Source: Chionoecetes opilio
Taxonomy: Eukaryota; Arthropoda; Malacostraca; Decapoda; Majidae
Reading direction: 5' to 3'
Length of the DNA stretch: 64,000 nt
Assembly: GCA_016584305.1 (NCBI GenBank)
Contig: JACEEZ010001758.1
Coordinates: 48,501-112,500, forward strand
Shown here: in pieces, positions 1-12,630 of the stretch
How the letters are laid out: the number at the start of each line of letters is the position of its first letter
Numbering within the stretch: position 1 is the first letter of the stretch
The notes under the pieces: model-generated
The model's input: the letters and a program-made list of their open reading frames with translations, nothing else
Databases searched by the model: none
What the model was told of the DNA's origin: nothing
Program-made: the position numbers and the translations under genes

Positions 1-437
1 AAAAAGCATTCTGAAAGAGAAAATAGCACACAAAATAACATAACTGCACATTAATTAAACATAAAGCATGCACAACAAGCAAAAAAGACGTTGTAATGTA
101 GGGGACGCCGCGTGATACAAGAGAAGGTAGTGTAGCGGTCCCAAGGTTGGGGCCGCACACCTGCTAATTACCCCTATAGGTCAGGCCGCGCCATATGCTT
201 AATTACCCTTCAGGTCACGCCTTGCTAGGGGTGACCTGACTGGGGTCAACCAAATCCCCCTTTGTCCAGCCCAGGAGTGGTAGGGCGCACATTTTGAACT
301 TGATAATTTTACTCACCCCAGTTTGAATGTCGTATCATTGGATTTTCGATCTCGTATATTGAAAATAGACCCTAATTTACACATCTCGTATCATCGGATT
401 CTCGTATACCGAATGCTCGTATAACGGGACCTCCCTG
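1..437. mobile_element. TIR element family C, right part (truncated by window start)
   Basis: Matches 45549-45986 almost base for base, including the end CGGGACCTCCCTG followed by TA. The other copy starts CAGGGAGGTCCCG, so this is the 3' part of a non-autonomous TA-flanked DNA transposon whose left end lies before the window. No coding potential is seen. The interior contains 'precursor-like' words CTCGTATA repeated near the end, as in pogo/Tigger-type terminal repeats. Confidence 0.8.
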
Positions 438-439
438 TA

Positions 440-1711
440 TAGTTAATAAATATTTTTTTAAATCTGGTTATCAGAGACAGCAGTTAAAGTGTAGCAGGTG
501 TTAAAGTGTAAAATATGAAACAATTGTTAAAGATATGATTTTCTGGAAAAAAGATCAGCATGACTATACATCACAAAAATATTTGATGAGTAGTTGTGTG
601 AGTGCCCAGGCATCACACACAACAGTTGCTTTGGGCTATAGAATATTCTCCTACAAAGCAAATATTCATTAACCTAGATCAAGACCGATGTAATGTAGCG
701 CCTGATGTATATTCCTAAAAAAGGACTTTGAACAATGCTTCCAACAGTGGATGTTGTACACAATTGCTGTCACAGTTGGTTGGGAGAAGTGTGTCAACTC
801 AGAAGGGGCCTTTTTGGACTTAATAGCTAAGCTAATTTTTGTTTCCTGACCTAAAATCGAATATTTTGTATCAGACCTTGTATTGGTTGTTACTGTAGGA
901 TGGGAAATTATGGGATCGACATGTGTAGGATGCGTGACTTTACTGTAATTGGTTATGAACACATATGATTTGACATTTTCCACATGTCTTTTAACATTTT
1001 TTTGTCTTAAATCATCACACATTGCTTCATAGCATGATTAATATATAATAGGGATGAACACTATATAAATGATCAAACTCAACTTGGAATTGAAAATTAT
1101 GAATATGGGTAACTCTAGTCTATGGTATGCTGCCTGCACTCTCTGAGTGCTCTGGTGGTGTGCCACCCATTCCACCACCGCCAGTATTTTCCTCACCAGG
1201 TGTGGTTGTCATTATGTAGTCACAAATGATCAGCCAAACATGAAAATCAAATACTAAACATCACTTACTCTAAGGCTGTGGTCACTATTAGACTGACTGA
1301 CTGCAGTGTAATGTAAACAGGTCATTTGGTGCCAAATGACTTGATAGTCCTGCCAAATGTGAACGTTTATTAGCCAAATCAGAACTGTGGACACAATCCA
1401 ACCCTGTAGCCAAATTTTTGTTTGACAATGCTGAACTTGTCAAATGTGAGAGAGCACTATACTTAGAGAGAGAGAGGCTAGTACCTCCTGGATCCTGGCC
1501 TGGATCTTCAAACACACTGTACTGCATGATTTGTTTCACATGAATTGAATTTTGGTGGAAATAATGTTGCCACATCACTGCATATTCACATAATGCCATT
1601 GCTTAGGAAGATAAGGCTTTGGTGTATAATAATGTTTATATATTTTTTTTTCTCTATCTGCAGCATTGTTGTATTTTTATGAGAATTATAAATTTATAAT
1701 CTCAATTTCAG
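440..1711. other. Intronic DNA without recognised element
   Basis: AT-rich sequence ending in a splice acceptor (TTTCAG, 1706-1711) directly before the SLC22-like exon. The short open frames show no recognisable domain. The stretch is presumed to be part of the host gene's upstream intron. Confidence 0.5.
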
Positions 1712-1933
1712 GTACCTTGGAGGTGTGTGCTGCTCACTGATCATTGTGGCAAGCTTTGTCCTCTCTCAAGAGCTTGTTGGTATCGAATGGAGAAGTTTTT
1801 GTGGAATCTTCTTGGGCATGTTTTTTGCTCTGGGTATTGGACTCTTTTCTGCTGTGGCAGCTGCAGTGGATGATTGGAGAACCCTCACGCTCATATGCTC
1901 AGTCTATGGTATTGCATTACTCACCTTACCATT
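1712..1933 (+). CDS. SLC22-like organic ion transporter, exon covering about TM4-TM6
   Basis: Reading from TAC at 1713, this exon encodes 73 residues beginning YLGGVCCSLI and containing SQELVGIEWRSFCGIFLGM and DDWRTLTLICSVYG. This is the SLC22 pattern of a helix ending ELVG, a GxFxxMFFALG helix and a DWR...L motif ahead of the PESPRW exon. SLC22 proteins are plasma-membrane uniporters or exchangers for organic cations, zwitterions or anions. The acceptor is TTTCAG and the donor is GTAAGT at 1934. The exon starts with the last base of a codon and ends after two bases (TT), so it joins in phase 2 to 14457. The N-terminal exons (TM1-3 and the large extracellular loop) must lie upstream of the window. 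The substrate cannot be told from sequence. Confidence 0.85.
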
Positions 1934-1982
1934 GTAAGTATGAATAGTTGAGTAAATTATGATGATTTGTACACAGTAATTA

Positions 1983-2534
1983 CTGTATTTTACTGCTTAT
2001 AAGACACACTTTTTCCCATAAAAAATACCCTGAAAACTACTCTTGCGTCTTCCAAGACGAATGTTGTAGGAGGTTAGCTTAGGTAGCTATTCGATTCAGC
2101 CTCTTATATGATGTAACCTCAGTATTTACCTGTTACAAGTATTTTGAATACCATAAGACATTCAAATCAACTAATCTGTCCTCACGCTGTGATGTTTATT
2201 TACTACGGTACTGGCGGGAGCCTTTCCGCCTCAGCAGAATTGCACCAACCATCGTCTGCTAGTGTTGGTGTATCATTTACCACCAGGCTGTCACACATAT
2301 CACAAGCTCTTTTCAGTCCTGGAAATTATCACATACAAGCTAGAAGTTGTACAATACGCCAAAGAATATGGGAACAGACCAGCAGAAAGACACTTCGGAC
2401 CAAAGCCTACCGAGAAAATCGGTAGATTTTACTACCGCCTATCGGTAGAAATATATATTATTTTTCTTCGAAATTTCCTTCCAAATCAGGGTGCGTCTTC
2501 CAAGATGCAGCGTCTTATAAGCCGTAAAATATGG
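1983..2534. mobile_element. Pogo-like TIR element family E, copy 1
   Basis: Left end CTGTATTTTACTGCTTATAA preceded by TA; right end is the complement (TTATAAGCCGTAAAATATGG). The interior frame around 2310-2430 (+) encodes YKLEVVQYAKEYGNRPAERHFG, which resembles the BrkDBD/HTH domain found at the N-terminus of pogo-type transposases. No catalytic DDE region is present, so the copy is non-autonomous. Related sequence in reverse orientation lies at about 30050-30350, and terminal pieces occur inside the A-family elements. Confidence 0.7.
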
Positions 2535-2551
2535 TGTTTGTGCAGATATAC

Positions 2552-3080
2552 AAGGCGTGATAGCCGTAAAACTTGGTAGCTTGATACCGAGGGTTGAGCT
2601 ACATTTCAGGGTAGGTGGTGGTTTTCCGTGAAAGACATGGTTAGTGTCTGGAAGTGAAAAGCTCGGTGTTACGAGTTAGAATCCCGCCAGGTGCCACAAT
2701 CTTTCGGCAATCGTTGAGTGGCCGAAGAACACCCACATGCTGCCCATTAACTCTACACTCGACAGCGAGTGCATAGGACACAGGCTGCGGCATGAGCTTC
2801 TAATCACAGGTGCCACTTTAAAAATCCTGCCTGCACCACCACGGGTGAGAGCCAACCATCACGGCCCTCATGTGAGCCTCTTGGGCCTACCATCCTACCC
2901 CTGGAGCTCACTACCAACAGACGTTATAGGCCGAAATGTACAAAAAAGAAGAAAAAAAGAAAAAAAAGGGATGTGTGATAGCTGTAAAATGCGATAGCGT
3001 GATGCGCTATAGCCGAGGGTTGAGGTACATTTAGGTATGCGTGATAGCCATAAAACGTGATAGCCGAGGGTTGAGTGTAT
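2552..3080. repeat. GATAGCCG/GAGGGTTGAG repeat flanking a SINE
   Basis: A block of the form GTGATAGCCGTAAAAC ... CCGAGGGTTGAGCTACATTT at 2552-2610 is repeated with changes at 2968-3035 and again at 3038-3075. The repeats bracket the SINE at 2612-2965. The family is not identified. The words GATAGC and GTAAAA recall TIR elements elsewhere in the window, but no clear inverted end was found. Confidence 0.45.
2612..2965 (+). repeat. tRNA-derived SINE (diverged copy)
   Basis: Contains a degenerate tRNA-like head (about 2635-2690) and the conserved body seen in ten or more other copies: GAGTGGCCGAAGAACACCC, the CTCTAC..CGA..GCGAGTGCAT segment, the ATCACAGG..CACT segment and GCCACCACGGGCGAGG-like words. 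It ends in an A-rich tail (2940-2968). This copy has lost the clear B box of the younger ones. Confidence 0.75.
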
Positions 3081-3084
3081 ATCA

Positions 3085-5191
<2,107 letters not shown>

Positions 5192-5329
5192 ACCCTCGTT
5201 TTCCCGGACCTCCATTTCCCGGATATCGGATTTGCCGGACAAAATCCGAGGTCCGGGGATATGTCAGAGTCCCGCACAAATGCCTGGTCCAGTCCGTAAA
5301 TCGACAAAGTTGTCCGGCGGTCCGAGCGT

Positions 5330-6402
5330 CTACTGTCACCCCTGGTCAGTGTCCGCACCTCCCGCCAGGTGGCAGCATGCTCAGCGGTCGTATTGTTTAC
5401 ATTTGGGCACATGACACTCACAGTTCACCTGCACCGCCTCCGTCAGTCCCCTGACCCCCACTGCCCCTGGTGCAGGAACGTCTCTGAGACTGTTGAACAC
5501 TTTCTGCTGTATCCCTTCTTCTTCTTGTGACCTTTGTCGCTTAGTATCGCTTCATAGGTCCTCTTCCACTTTGTCTCCTTCGTTAACAAAATTTGTTAGC
5601 TCTTCCCCTGTTTATTTCACCTGGGAAAGACTTCACCCGCCAGGTGGCAGCATGCTCAGTGGTCGTATTGTTTACATTTGGGCACACAACACTCATGGTT
5701 CACCTGCACCGCCTCCGTCAGTCCCCTGACCCCCACTGCCCCTGGTGCAGGAACGTCTCTGAGACTATTGAACACTTTCTGCTGCAGTGTCCGCGCTTCC
5801 ACTGCCACCGTGTAGACTTACACACTCAACTCCTTGCCCTGAACGTCGCCACCTGTGACCTGCCCACCCTGCTGGCTGCGGCTGGCGTCCACCCCTCACG
5901 GCAACACTTTTTTTTTTTTTTATACATCTATGCCAATAGCGCCTGTAGGCAGTGGTGACCCAGGGCTCGGATGGTAGACTCTGGAGGATTACTTGAGGGC
6001 TGTGATGGCTGGCCCTCGCCCGTGGTGGCGCAGGCAGGATTTTTATAGTGGCACCACTGATTAGAGGCTCATGCCGCCCCCAAGTGTCCTCCGATGCACT
6101 CGCAATCGAAGGTAGAGTTAATGGGCAGGGCATGTGGGTGTTCTTAGGCCACTCGACAGTGCAGAAAGATTTTTTTTTTTCTTCGGGGATCGAACTCGGG
6201 TCACCGAGAACGCCACTCGGAGACGCTAACCACTCTGTTACCGCCTCCCCAAAACACGGATGACAACACGCTGTCATCCGCCTTACCTGTGCCTTCCTGA
6301 GGAAGACAGGTCAACTACAATGCCTGTGATAGCATCATAGGACATCACCAGGGCTCATAGTGTTCCCCAAGGGATCCTTGCAGCCCCAAAACCAACAACA
6401 AA
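5330..6402 (+). mobile_element. RNase H-bearing non-LTR LINE (family J), 3' fragment with internal duplication
   Basis: Encodes the C-terminal region of family J: SPDPHCPWCRNV and TIEHFLLQCPRFHCHRV (a Cys/His cluster), then LLALNV..DLPTLLAAAGV. It ends in the family's 3' end (GGATCCTTGCAGCCCC followed by a CAA-rich tail, about 6402). A block of about 145 bp (5366-5505) is repeated at 5634-5785. A SINE at 5907-6254 interrupts it within the ...SRQHAVIRL region. Confidence 0.75.
5907..6254 (-). repeat. tRNA-derived SINE inside the J LINE
   Basis: On the minus strand it begins GGGGAGGCGGTAACAGAGTGG, a tRNA-like A-box region. A B-box-like GAGTTCGATCCCCG follows, then the common SINE body, and it ends in the poly(A) seen here as T at 5909-5920. 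J-family sequence continues on both sides, with a similar GGCAACAC/GACAACAC word at each junction as a probable target duplication. Confidence 0.85.
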
Positions 6403-6585
6403 GTGACTTAAAAGTCCGCGGCGGGGTAGTTGATATTGGCGGTTGCCGGACAGTAAATACTAGAGTAGGATAAACGTCCGGGGGTGGGTAATGGCCTCGG
6501 ACTGTTGCGATTCCCGGACCTTTGTGGTTCCCGGACCAGTGCTCCCCCCTATTAGTCCGGGAAAACCAGGGTTGTGTGTAAATTG

Positions 6586-6603
6586 TTTTTTTTTTTTTTT
6601 TTT

Positions 6604-6676
<73 letters not shown>
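6586..6676. repeat. Long poly(T) tract
   Basis: About 90 bp of T broken by one A, immediately right of element M. It may be the tail of a minus-strand retroelement, but no body is recognised to its right. Confidence 0.9.
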
Positions 6677-6678
<2 letters not shown>

Positions 6679-6958
6679 CAAAGCATTTTACACAAACAAT
6701 ACCTCCTTTTTCTGACAACAGCAAGTTTTCTTGTGAGGTCATGAATTATTAATGTTATTCTTTTTCATACAACTGCCCTGCCAAATTATTGGAGTGGCAC
6801 AGCAAGAAGCAGATTGTTCAAGAAAATGTAAAAGTAATTTACAATCCTTGAAGATTTTACAACCCTAAACCTTCATGCAACCTACAAGTCTATGGGACTT
6901 TAAAATCTTGCACAAATAAAAGATTCACAGATGCTCTGAAATATCTACCTTTACAGTA

Positions 6959-7330
6959 CAGTGTCGGCTAAAAGAGTTGGCAGCCAATGAAAATGGAACA
7001 TGAAAATACACACTATGAAAGATGTTTTTATTTATATTTTATTTTAGTGGCGTGTAGCCTCCCCCTTGTTCGTCAACATCTGAAGTCTCTCTGGCATTGA
7101 ATCGGCCAATTTCCAATTGTAGCTGGCAGGTATAACTGCCCAAGCCTGATTGATGACCTGGCAAAGGTGGGGCACAGATGTATGATGTGAAAGTAGTTTT
7201 TTTTTCATATTTCCCCTTTAGAAAAACACTATAGAGTTGACCCTCTCCTGTGTAGTATATCTTGGGCAGGTCAGGCAGTAAGAGTGCAGAAGACTGAAGC
7301 AGTGTTACCAACAACCTTAATACACCTACA
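6959..7330 (-). mobile_element. Tc1/mariner remnant with transposase C-terminus
   Basis: Starts with CAGTGTCGGCTAAAAGAGTT after TA (6957-6958), a Tc1/mariner-type terminal repeat. On the minus strand the frame between about 7200 and 7050 reads VINQAWAVIPASYNWKLADS followed by MPERLQ, the typical end of the DDE_3 domain of Tc1 transposases just before the inverted repeat. The catalytic part and the other terminal repeat are not recognised, so this is a truncated relic. The right limit is approximate. Confidence 0.65.
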
Positions 7331-7637
7331 TAATGAGAACGCCAGGCTTGAATTTGTGGCCGTCACAGTCTGCACATGGTGGGAGGGGCTTGTGTTTATC
7401 CTGTGTTGATATAGAGTATCATGGGGTTGCCCTCCCTGCACCCACTCACTCAAAACGTAACAAAGGTTTAAACTTTTACTTAGCACAAGTTAATGAGCAC
7501 ATAGGCATAAGCATAAATAAAGTACAAAAGCAACATTATGAACAAATGCAAAAAAATTCAAATACAGTTGAGAGAAAGAACAGTGTCAAGAAATAATGGT
7601 TGTTTATGGAGTTGGTTTTGTCTGCTAACACAAAATA
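7331..7637. other. Unassigned intronic DNA
   Basis: No element ends or protein similarity seen. Confidence 0.4.
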
Positions 7638-8764
7638 ACTATAGTCCATTCATTTGAGAAAATTGGCTCCTTTTCTCCCGTACAGCGCGGAACAGTTGGT
7701 ATGCCTGCCAGACACTCTCATCACTCCGCCGCCTTCAAAAGGCTTTTATATATCTCCACATAGCTCACCTATTACACAAGATAGGAACATGTGGTTTACA
7801 TCATTGGATTATGCAGTAATTGTACATCTATTACACACTTTTCAAAACTTGATAGGGGAAAAAACTAAGTAGGCAAATTACAAAGAGTATAAGTCAGAGA
7901 ATAAAATGGTAAGGTTTATAACACTTTTTATTAATAGTCAATATTTACAGCAATTATGAAACCAAGTGTAGAATAAAACATGTGTTCTCGTACATAAACT
8001 TCTCCTGAATACGATGGTACTTTCATTTTTACATGAAAAGCGATATAGAAGAGAAAAGGAAGCATATGTTTGATTATGTTGCATGGATGACGGCCGGTGC
8101 GCGGGAGGTAGGGAGGGTAGCAGGTGGTGTGCCCTGCCTCCCTACCTCCCGCGCACCGGCCGTCATCCATGCAACATAATCAAACATATGCTTCCTTTTC
8201 TCTTCTATATCGCTTTTCATGTAAAAATGAAAGTACCATCGTATTCAGGAGAAGTTTATGCACGAGAACACATGTTTTATTCTACACTTGGTTTCATAAT
8301 TGCTGTAAATATTGACTATTAATAAAAAGTGTTATAAACCTTACCATTTTATTCTCTGACTTATACTTTTTGTAATTTGCCTACTTAGTTTTTTCCCCTA
8401 TCAAGTTTTGAAAAGTGTGTAATAGATGTACAATTACTGCATAATCCAATGATGTAAACCACATGTTCCTATCTTGTGTAATAGGTGAGCTATGTGGAGA
8501 TATATACGTATTTGCCGGCGCATAAGACGCAATTTTTTCCCTTAAAAAGGAATGCTAAGTTCACCCTGCGTCTAATGCGGCCATATTAGTGAATGAGAGG
8601 TCGGGCAGAGAATGCAGAACAGCCGGTGGTGTATTACTAAAGGGGTCTGGAGTGATCTGTGTTGAGCTGTAGTCCACTGAGCACAAATTTGTAACTGTGT
8701 TATCAACAGTAGGTAATGCATAATACTAAGAAAAGGTTGGAGTTTAAGAGAAAACAAGAGCTGA

Positions 8765-9030
8765 GGCAACAAGATGGCTATAGTTGCTGCCAAGATGACC
8801 GTGTCAGATGTAAACATCATCCGATCCCCGCTGCTGCTCTCCACTGTAAAACGTCTGATATCTCAGGTCTGCCGCTTCACCTGGGACACTTCACTCGGCG
8901 ACGCCCTCCGCGCACCCACCATGGGTCATTACCGCTCAGACTCCTCCCCGCACCCATGGAAAAGACAAACATCTCGCATATTAGATGTCGCCTTAACCCG
9001 CATTCGACTCGGTCCACACAAGTTGACATA
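8765..9030 (+). mobile_element. J-family LINE fragment
   Basis: Corresponds to the family J region after RNase H: VKRLISQVCRFTWDTSLGDA in one frame, then a segment equal to RRQTSRILDVALTRIRLG in another, broken by frameshifts. Family J tail-like sequence (GCACCTGTACCTTCCTGAAGAAGAC) reappears at 10085, so the LINE may originally have spanned this whole stretch. Confidence 0.65.
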
Positions 9031-9644
9031 ACAGTTGGAAGGGAGGCAGAAAATGGTGATGGAATTTTCGCTGGAATGAGCATTGTTGATAAATGGAATA
9101 GTGAAACAAAGGGAGTGTTAAAGTTTTATTTGAAGGAGTGTGAGTGGTGAGAGGGAGTGTAGTATCTTGGGGAGTCTGTATATACACACAAGGAAAAAGG
9201 CGTCGTGGCTTTGTAGTTTATTTGACAGCGAGTCATTATACAACGTGGGGACAAGAGGTGCGTGCCGTGTGTGTCTCTGTGTGTCCTGTGGCTGACTGAA
9301 TTACCTGGCTGGTGTTACAGTTGTGTCGGCGAGGACAAGTCAGGTCAGCGTCAGGTCACCCTCTAATCCTGGTCCCAGACAGGGGGGTGGCCTAAGCCGA
9401 TGCAGGTGTGTATGTGCGTGTGTGTGTTAGCGCCGCTACAGTGGTAAGCAAGGTGGGATAGGAGGCAGCATAGGCCTTTGTACCACCTCGACCCCTCAAT
9501 CCTCAACCCTGTACCTCTACAGATAAGGAAACTGTATGAAAGAGTGCTAGTAAAAAGGCTGCAACGGTACCTGTAGACGGGACAAAAGTCCTCCACACGG
9601 TACACCAAGACCAAGACCCATCACGGCGCCACACTGTCCGCCTC

Positions 9645-10084
9645 AAGGCCGAACGAATCACACCATACCATCATGGTGACACGGTGACACCGTCTCTTCA
9701 CATCCGTTAGAATTTCTTACATTCAAACAAAAAGACGTGTTACACCAAACGGTGCGCCGCCGTCACGGCTCCAATACATCACCGTCCTGTCACATAACGG
9801 TTTCTGTGGAAGAATATTTTAACGTAATGAGACTGTGCCATGCTGATAATTGTCGTTTTCTCAAGGCTTTATGTACCCAAAACAGTGTCTTTTAGAGTTC
9901 AACTCCTCTTCTTCATCCAACAGAAGTGCTATTAATGCAAATTTCTTCAACCATAGCCTCTGAGGCACCATGTCTGCTTAAAGGGTGAGCTGGAACTGCC
10001 GAAAATGACGGAACCGTGACGAATAGTGTGAATACAAGGCACGGCTGACGGAACGCTGCCTTGATTGCAGTGTGAACCAGCCTT
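9645..10084. mobile_element. Harbinger-like MITE inserted in the J tail
   Basis: Starts AAGGCCGAACGAATCACACC and ends GGTGTGAACCAGCCTT-like (10070-10084), an imperfect inverted repeat resembling the GGTTCACACTGG ends of the element at 57861-58981. The J-family word CCGCCTC|ACCTGTACCTTCC is split at this point. The target duplication is unclear and the ends are diverged. Confidence 0.4.
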
Positions 10085-10663
10085 CACCTGTACCTTCCTG
10101 AAGAAGACAAATCAACCCTCGCGACTGTGATAGATTCATAGGTGTAAACCAGGCCAAATATCGTCGATCCCGACAACGGTGTTCTTCAACAATTACGACA
10201 ATAACAACAAGGTAGAGATGGTTACCTTACAGTGTTACCTAAATATCTTCGTAATTTTTTGTTATTGGGCAATCACCGATTTTGAGGCCGAAACTTAAGT
10301 CCTGAATAGTTTTGATGTGTTTTGAATTAATCTGGCTCTTGTTTTTGTCGGACATCAATGTTTGTTACATGTGTGTGTGGGGAGGGGGGCAACCTGCCCC
10401 TCCAGGTCTGCCCCGCAAACAGAAAAGAAACAGAAACAGAAATTTGGTTTAGTAACAGATGATATAGAGAAAAAACGAAAATTACCAATAATATGGCAGT
10501 GTGAAGCATAGCAATCTATGCTTCACACTGCCATATTATTGGTAATTTTCGTTTTTTCTCTATATCATCTGTTACTAAACCAAACCCCACCTCTAAACCT
10601 AACCTAATCTGATTTAACCTAACTTAACTTTCTGGCTGAAATAGCAGTAGATTTTTGGTAGTA

Positions 10664-11272
10664 CAGCAAAAGCCATATAACTCGGCACGATAGGGGCTCT
10701 GGCCCTTGCCGAGTTATTCAATGTGCTGAGTTATGCAATGTGCAATACCCTCTGATATGGGTATAAAAAAAAATAAAAAAAAATTTAAATATAGTACTAT
10801 AAAAACATAAAAACTACACTTACCAGTGAACGGGTAGCAGCAGGCATGTAATCCAAGGAGAGGGGAGCCTTGTTGTAACATGTAGAAGATGTTAAGGGGG
10901 ACTCAGTCGCATTTTAACACTGGTATCACTTTAATCACTTTATAATCACAACTCTGTAATGTATTGTATACAGTACTGTACCTGTACAACTTAATTTTAC
11001 ATCACTTGAGCCCTTAATTACTGCAACACTATGCTCTGTCCATTAACTCTACCTTCGACTGCGAGTGCATTGGAGGACACAGGGGACGGCATGAGCCTCT
11101 AATCACAGGCGTCACTATAAGAATCCTGTCTGCGCCACCACGGGCAAGGGCCAACCATCACAGCCCTCGAATGAGCCTCCAGGGCCTACCATCCCACCCC
11201 TGGAGCTCACTGCCTACACGCGCTATAAGCAAATTCCGAGTTATACAGTGCCGAGTTATAAGGGTTTTACTG
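10664..11272. mobile_element. Tigger-like element family B, copy 1 (short)
   Basis: Flanked by TA; left end CAGCAAAAGCCATATAACTC with GGCACGATAGGGGCTCTGG, right end CAGTGCCGAGTTATAAGGGT to TTTTACTG, followed by TA at 11273. It carries the same SINE fragment next to the right end as copies B2-B4, but lacks their HTH exon. Confidence 0.85.
11034..11227 (+). repeat. SINE body fragment inside B1
   Basis: Contains the CCTTCGACTGCGAGTGCATTGG, ATCACAGGCGTCACT and GCGCCACCACGGGC words of the SINE body but no tRNA head. It sits at the same place relative to the B right end as full SINEs in B2, B3 and B4. Confidence 0.8.
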
Positions 11273-11538
11273 TACGTGTAATGCCATTATTATTCAATTG
11301 CGCCATGGGAAATGGGGCTCAAAATACTCAGAATGAAGAAAGCTACACGATTATGTAGGTAAGAGTCCTAGGACTTTTGAAAGCCAACTACCAAAATAAT
11401 ACCAATATCTATGCAAATTTTCCATAAAGTCTAAACACATAGCAGAAAAGCAACAAAGGCATACCTACAACATTAAATCTAAGCTATGTCATAGGTAGCA
11501 AAATATTAGAATATCAATTCGTAGAGGCATCCTGCAAT

Positions 11539-12630
11539 ATGAGGCACGCCGCGGCAGAAGGGTACTATGCGCCAAAATCAATATTCATCAGAAAATGCAG
11601 TTAAAGATTGGGAATGATTATCTCAAGTACTGTTTGAGTTAGAATGAAGGGTTGTATATCAAATAAAAGCGGAGGAACTCAGCTTTCATTTGATGTAGAA
11701 AATAATTAATCACAAATTATTATTGGTACTGATTTTTTTTCTTTCTATTCACCCATCCATGCATAGACAGCTGAGTCTTGACTTCATTTCCCCCGCCCCT
11801 CTCCCTTCCCCTCAACCCTTCCACCCCACCCTCCATGCCTTTACTCGTACTCCAACAGCTCGTCCAGGTCATCGGGGTCCTCGTCAGGTGGGACGTCTTC
11901 GGTTAGGCCAACTGTGTGTGCGTCGATTATGTTGTTGTAGAAGGTTTGTTTGTTGACAGGCATGAGTTCGAGGAGGTACTGAAGGTCACGCATTTTTTCC
12001 TTTTTGAGGGCTAAGGGGCGGCTGTAGTGCTTGGGGAGGCGGGGGGCGGAGAGGTCAAACACCTTACGGGACCAGGCTGCCCGTCCCTTCTGCAGTCTGA
12101 CCTCGGTGATGTTCTCGCTGTCAGCCTCGTAATCTGACTTCAGTAGGTAGCCCTCACGGAACGCCAAACGTAGGAGGTTTTCACTGGCACTATTGTCACT
12201 GCTGGAATAATCCATGATAATGGTGAGAGTAATGCGTAAATCCAGAGAAAGCACTCGTTGCTTTCTCTGCGTTGGGAGGGAAGGGAGGGAGGGAAGGAAG
12301 GCGGGGCTTAGGCGGCAGTGGTGGCGATCCGACGCTCTCATTGGCTCAACGCTCTGACGTCACGGAGTGCGTCTTGTCCCTCATTGGCTGGTTGAGCGCG
12401 GTGTGGAGTTAGTACCCTTCTGCCACGGCGCTCCCTGCCTGAATGTGTTCCAAGTAATCGAAGCAGAAAATCACTTTGTAAACAATAGGACTTTCGACCT
12501 TATGGAAATGTCAGAAGAAGGATGCTAACTCCACCATCCTGTAGAGCGGGAATTCAGGTCTCTGTCAATGTAAAAATCTCATTTTTGGCCGCAGTGGCGG
12601 TTAGTACCCTTCTGCTGCAGCGCGCCTCAT
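11539..12630. mobile_element. TIR element family S with a small ORF
   Basis: Left end ATGAGGCACGCCGCGGCAGA followed by AGGGTACT is mirrored at the right end by GTACCCTTCTGCTGCAGCG then CGCCTCAT. A further inner copy of the GTACCCTTCTGCC..GCGC word lies at 12411-12430. The superfamily is not recognised and no target duplication could be fixed. The 124-residue ORF at 11841-12215 lies inside. Confidence 0.6.
11841..12215 (-). CDS. Small acidic protein of element S, unknown function
   Basis: I chose the internal ATG at 12215, giving 124 residues, over the upstream one at 12341 because the first 42 residues are low complexity (Pro/Ser/Leu-rich). The protein starts MDYSSSDNSASENLLRLAFR, has a basic middle (PRLPKHYSRPLALKKEKMRD), then a segment DLQYLLELMPVNKQTFYNNI and an acidic Asp/Glu-rich C-terminus. 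The KK..DLxxLLxLMP..xxxFY arrangement resembles short accessory ORFs of DNA transposons in my memory, but I cannot name the family. The frame is intact over 375 bp although the surroundings are decayed. It could be a transposon accessory protein or a chance frame. Confidence 0.45.
   Translation of the reverse strand: MDYSSSDNSASENLLRLAFREGYLLKSDYEADSENITEVRLQKGRAAWSRKVFDLSAPRLPKHYSRPLALKKEKMRDLQYLLELMPVNKQTFYNNIIDAHTVGLTEDVPPDEDPDDLDELLEYE

Larger units (their letters stand above)
10245..11400. mobile_element. Diverged copy of the 57861-58981 element, interrupted by B1
   Basis: Segments 10255-10340 and 10520-10640, then 11275-11345, match 58005-58090, 58435-58530 and 58545-58625 in order (for example GGGCAATCACCGATTT, CATATTATTGGTAATTTTCG-type sequence and GCCATGGGAAAT). 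The B-family element 10664-11272 splits it. Ends are not preserved. An inverted pair of about 70 bp lies at 10436-10505 and 10512-10580. Confidence 0.6.

Noticed and set aside
669..1599. Minus-strand open frames of 100-117 residues
   Set aside because: No domain, biased composition and no repeat-family context; treated as chance frames.
6335..6742. Lys-rich and Phe-rich frames
   Set aside because: Translations of a poly(T)/poly(A) tract.
7931..8322. Mirrored 79-residue frames on both strands
   Set aside because: They are the same sequence read from the two arms of hairpin L, not genes.
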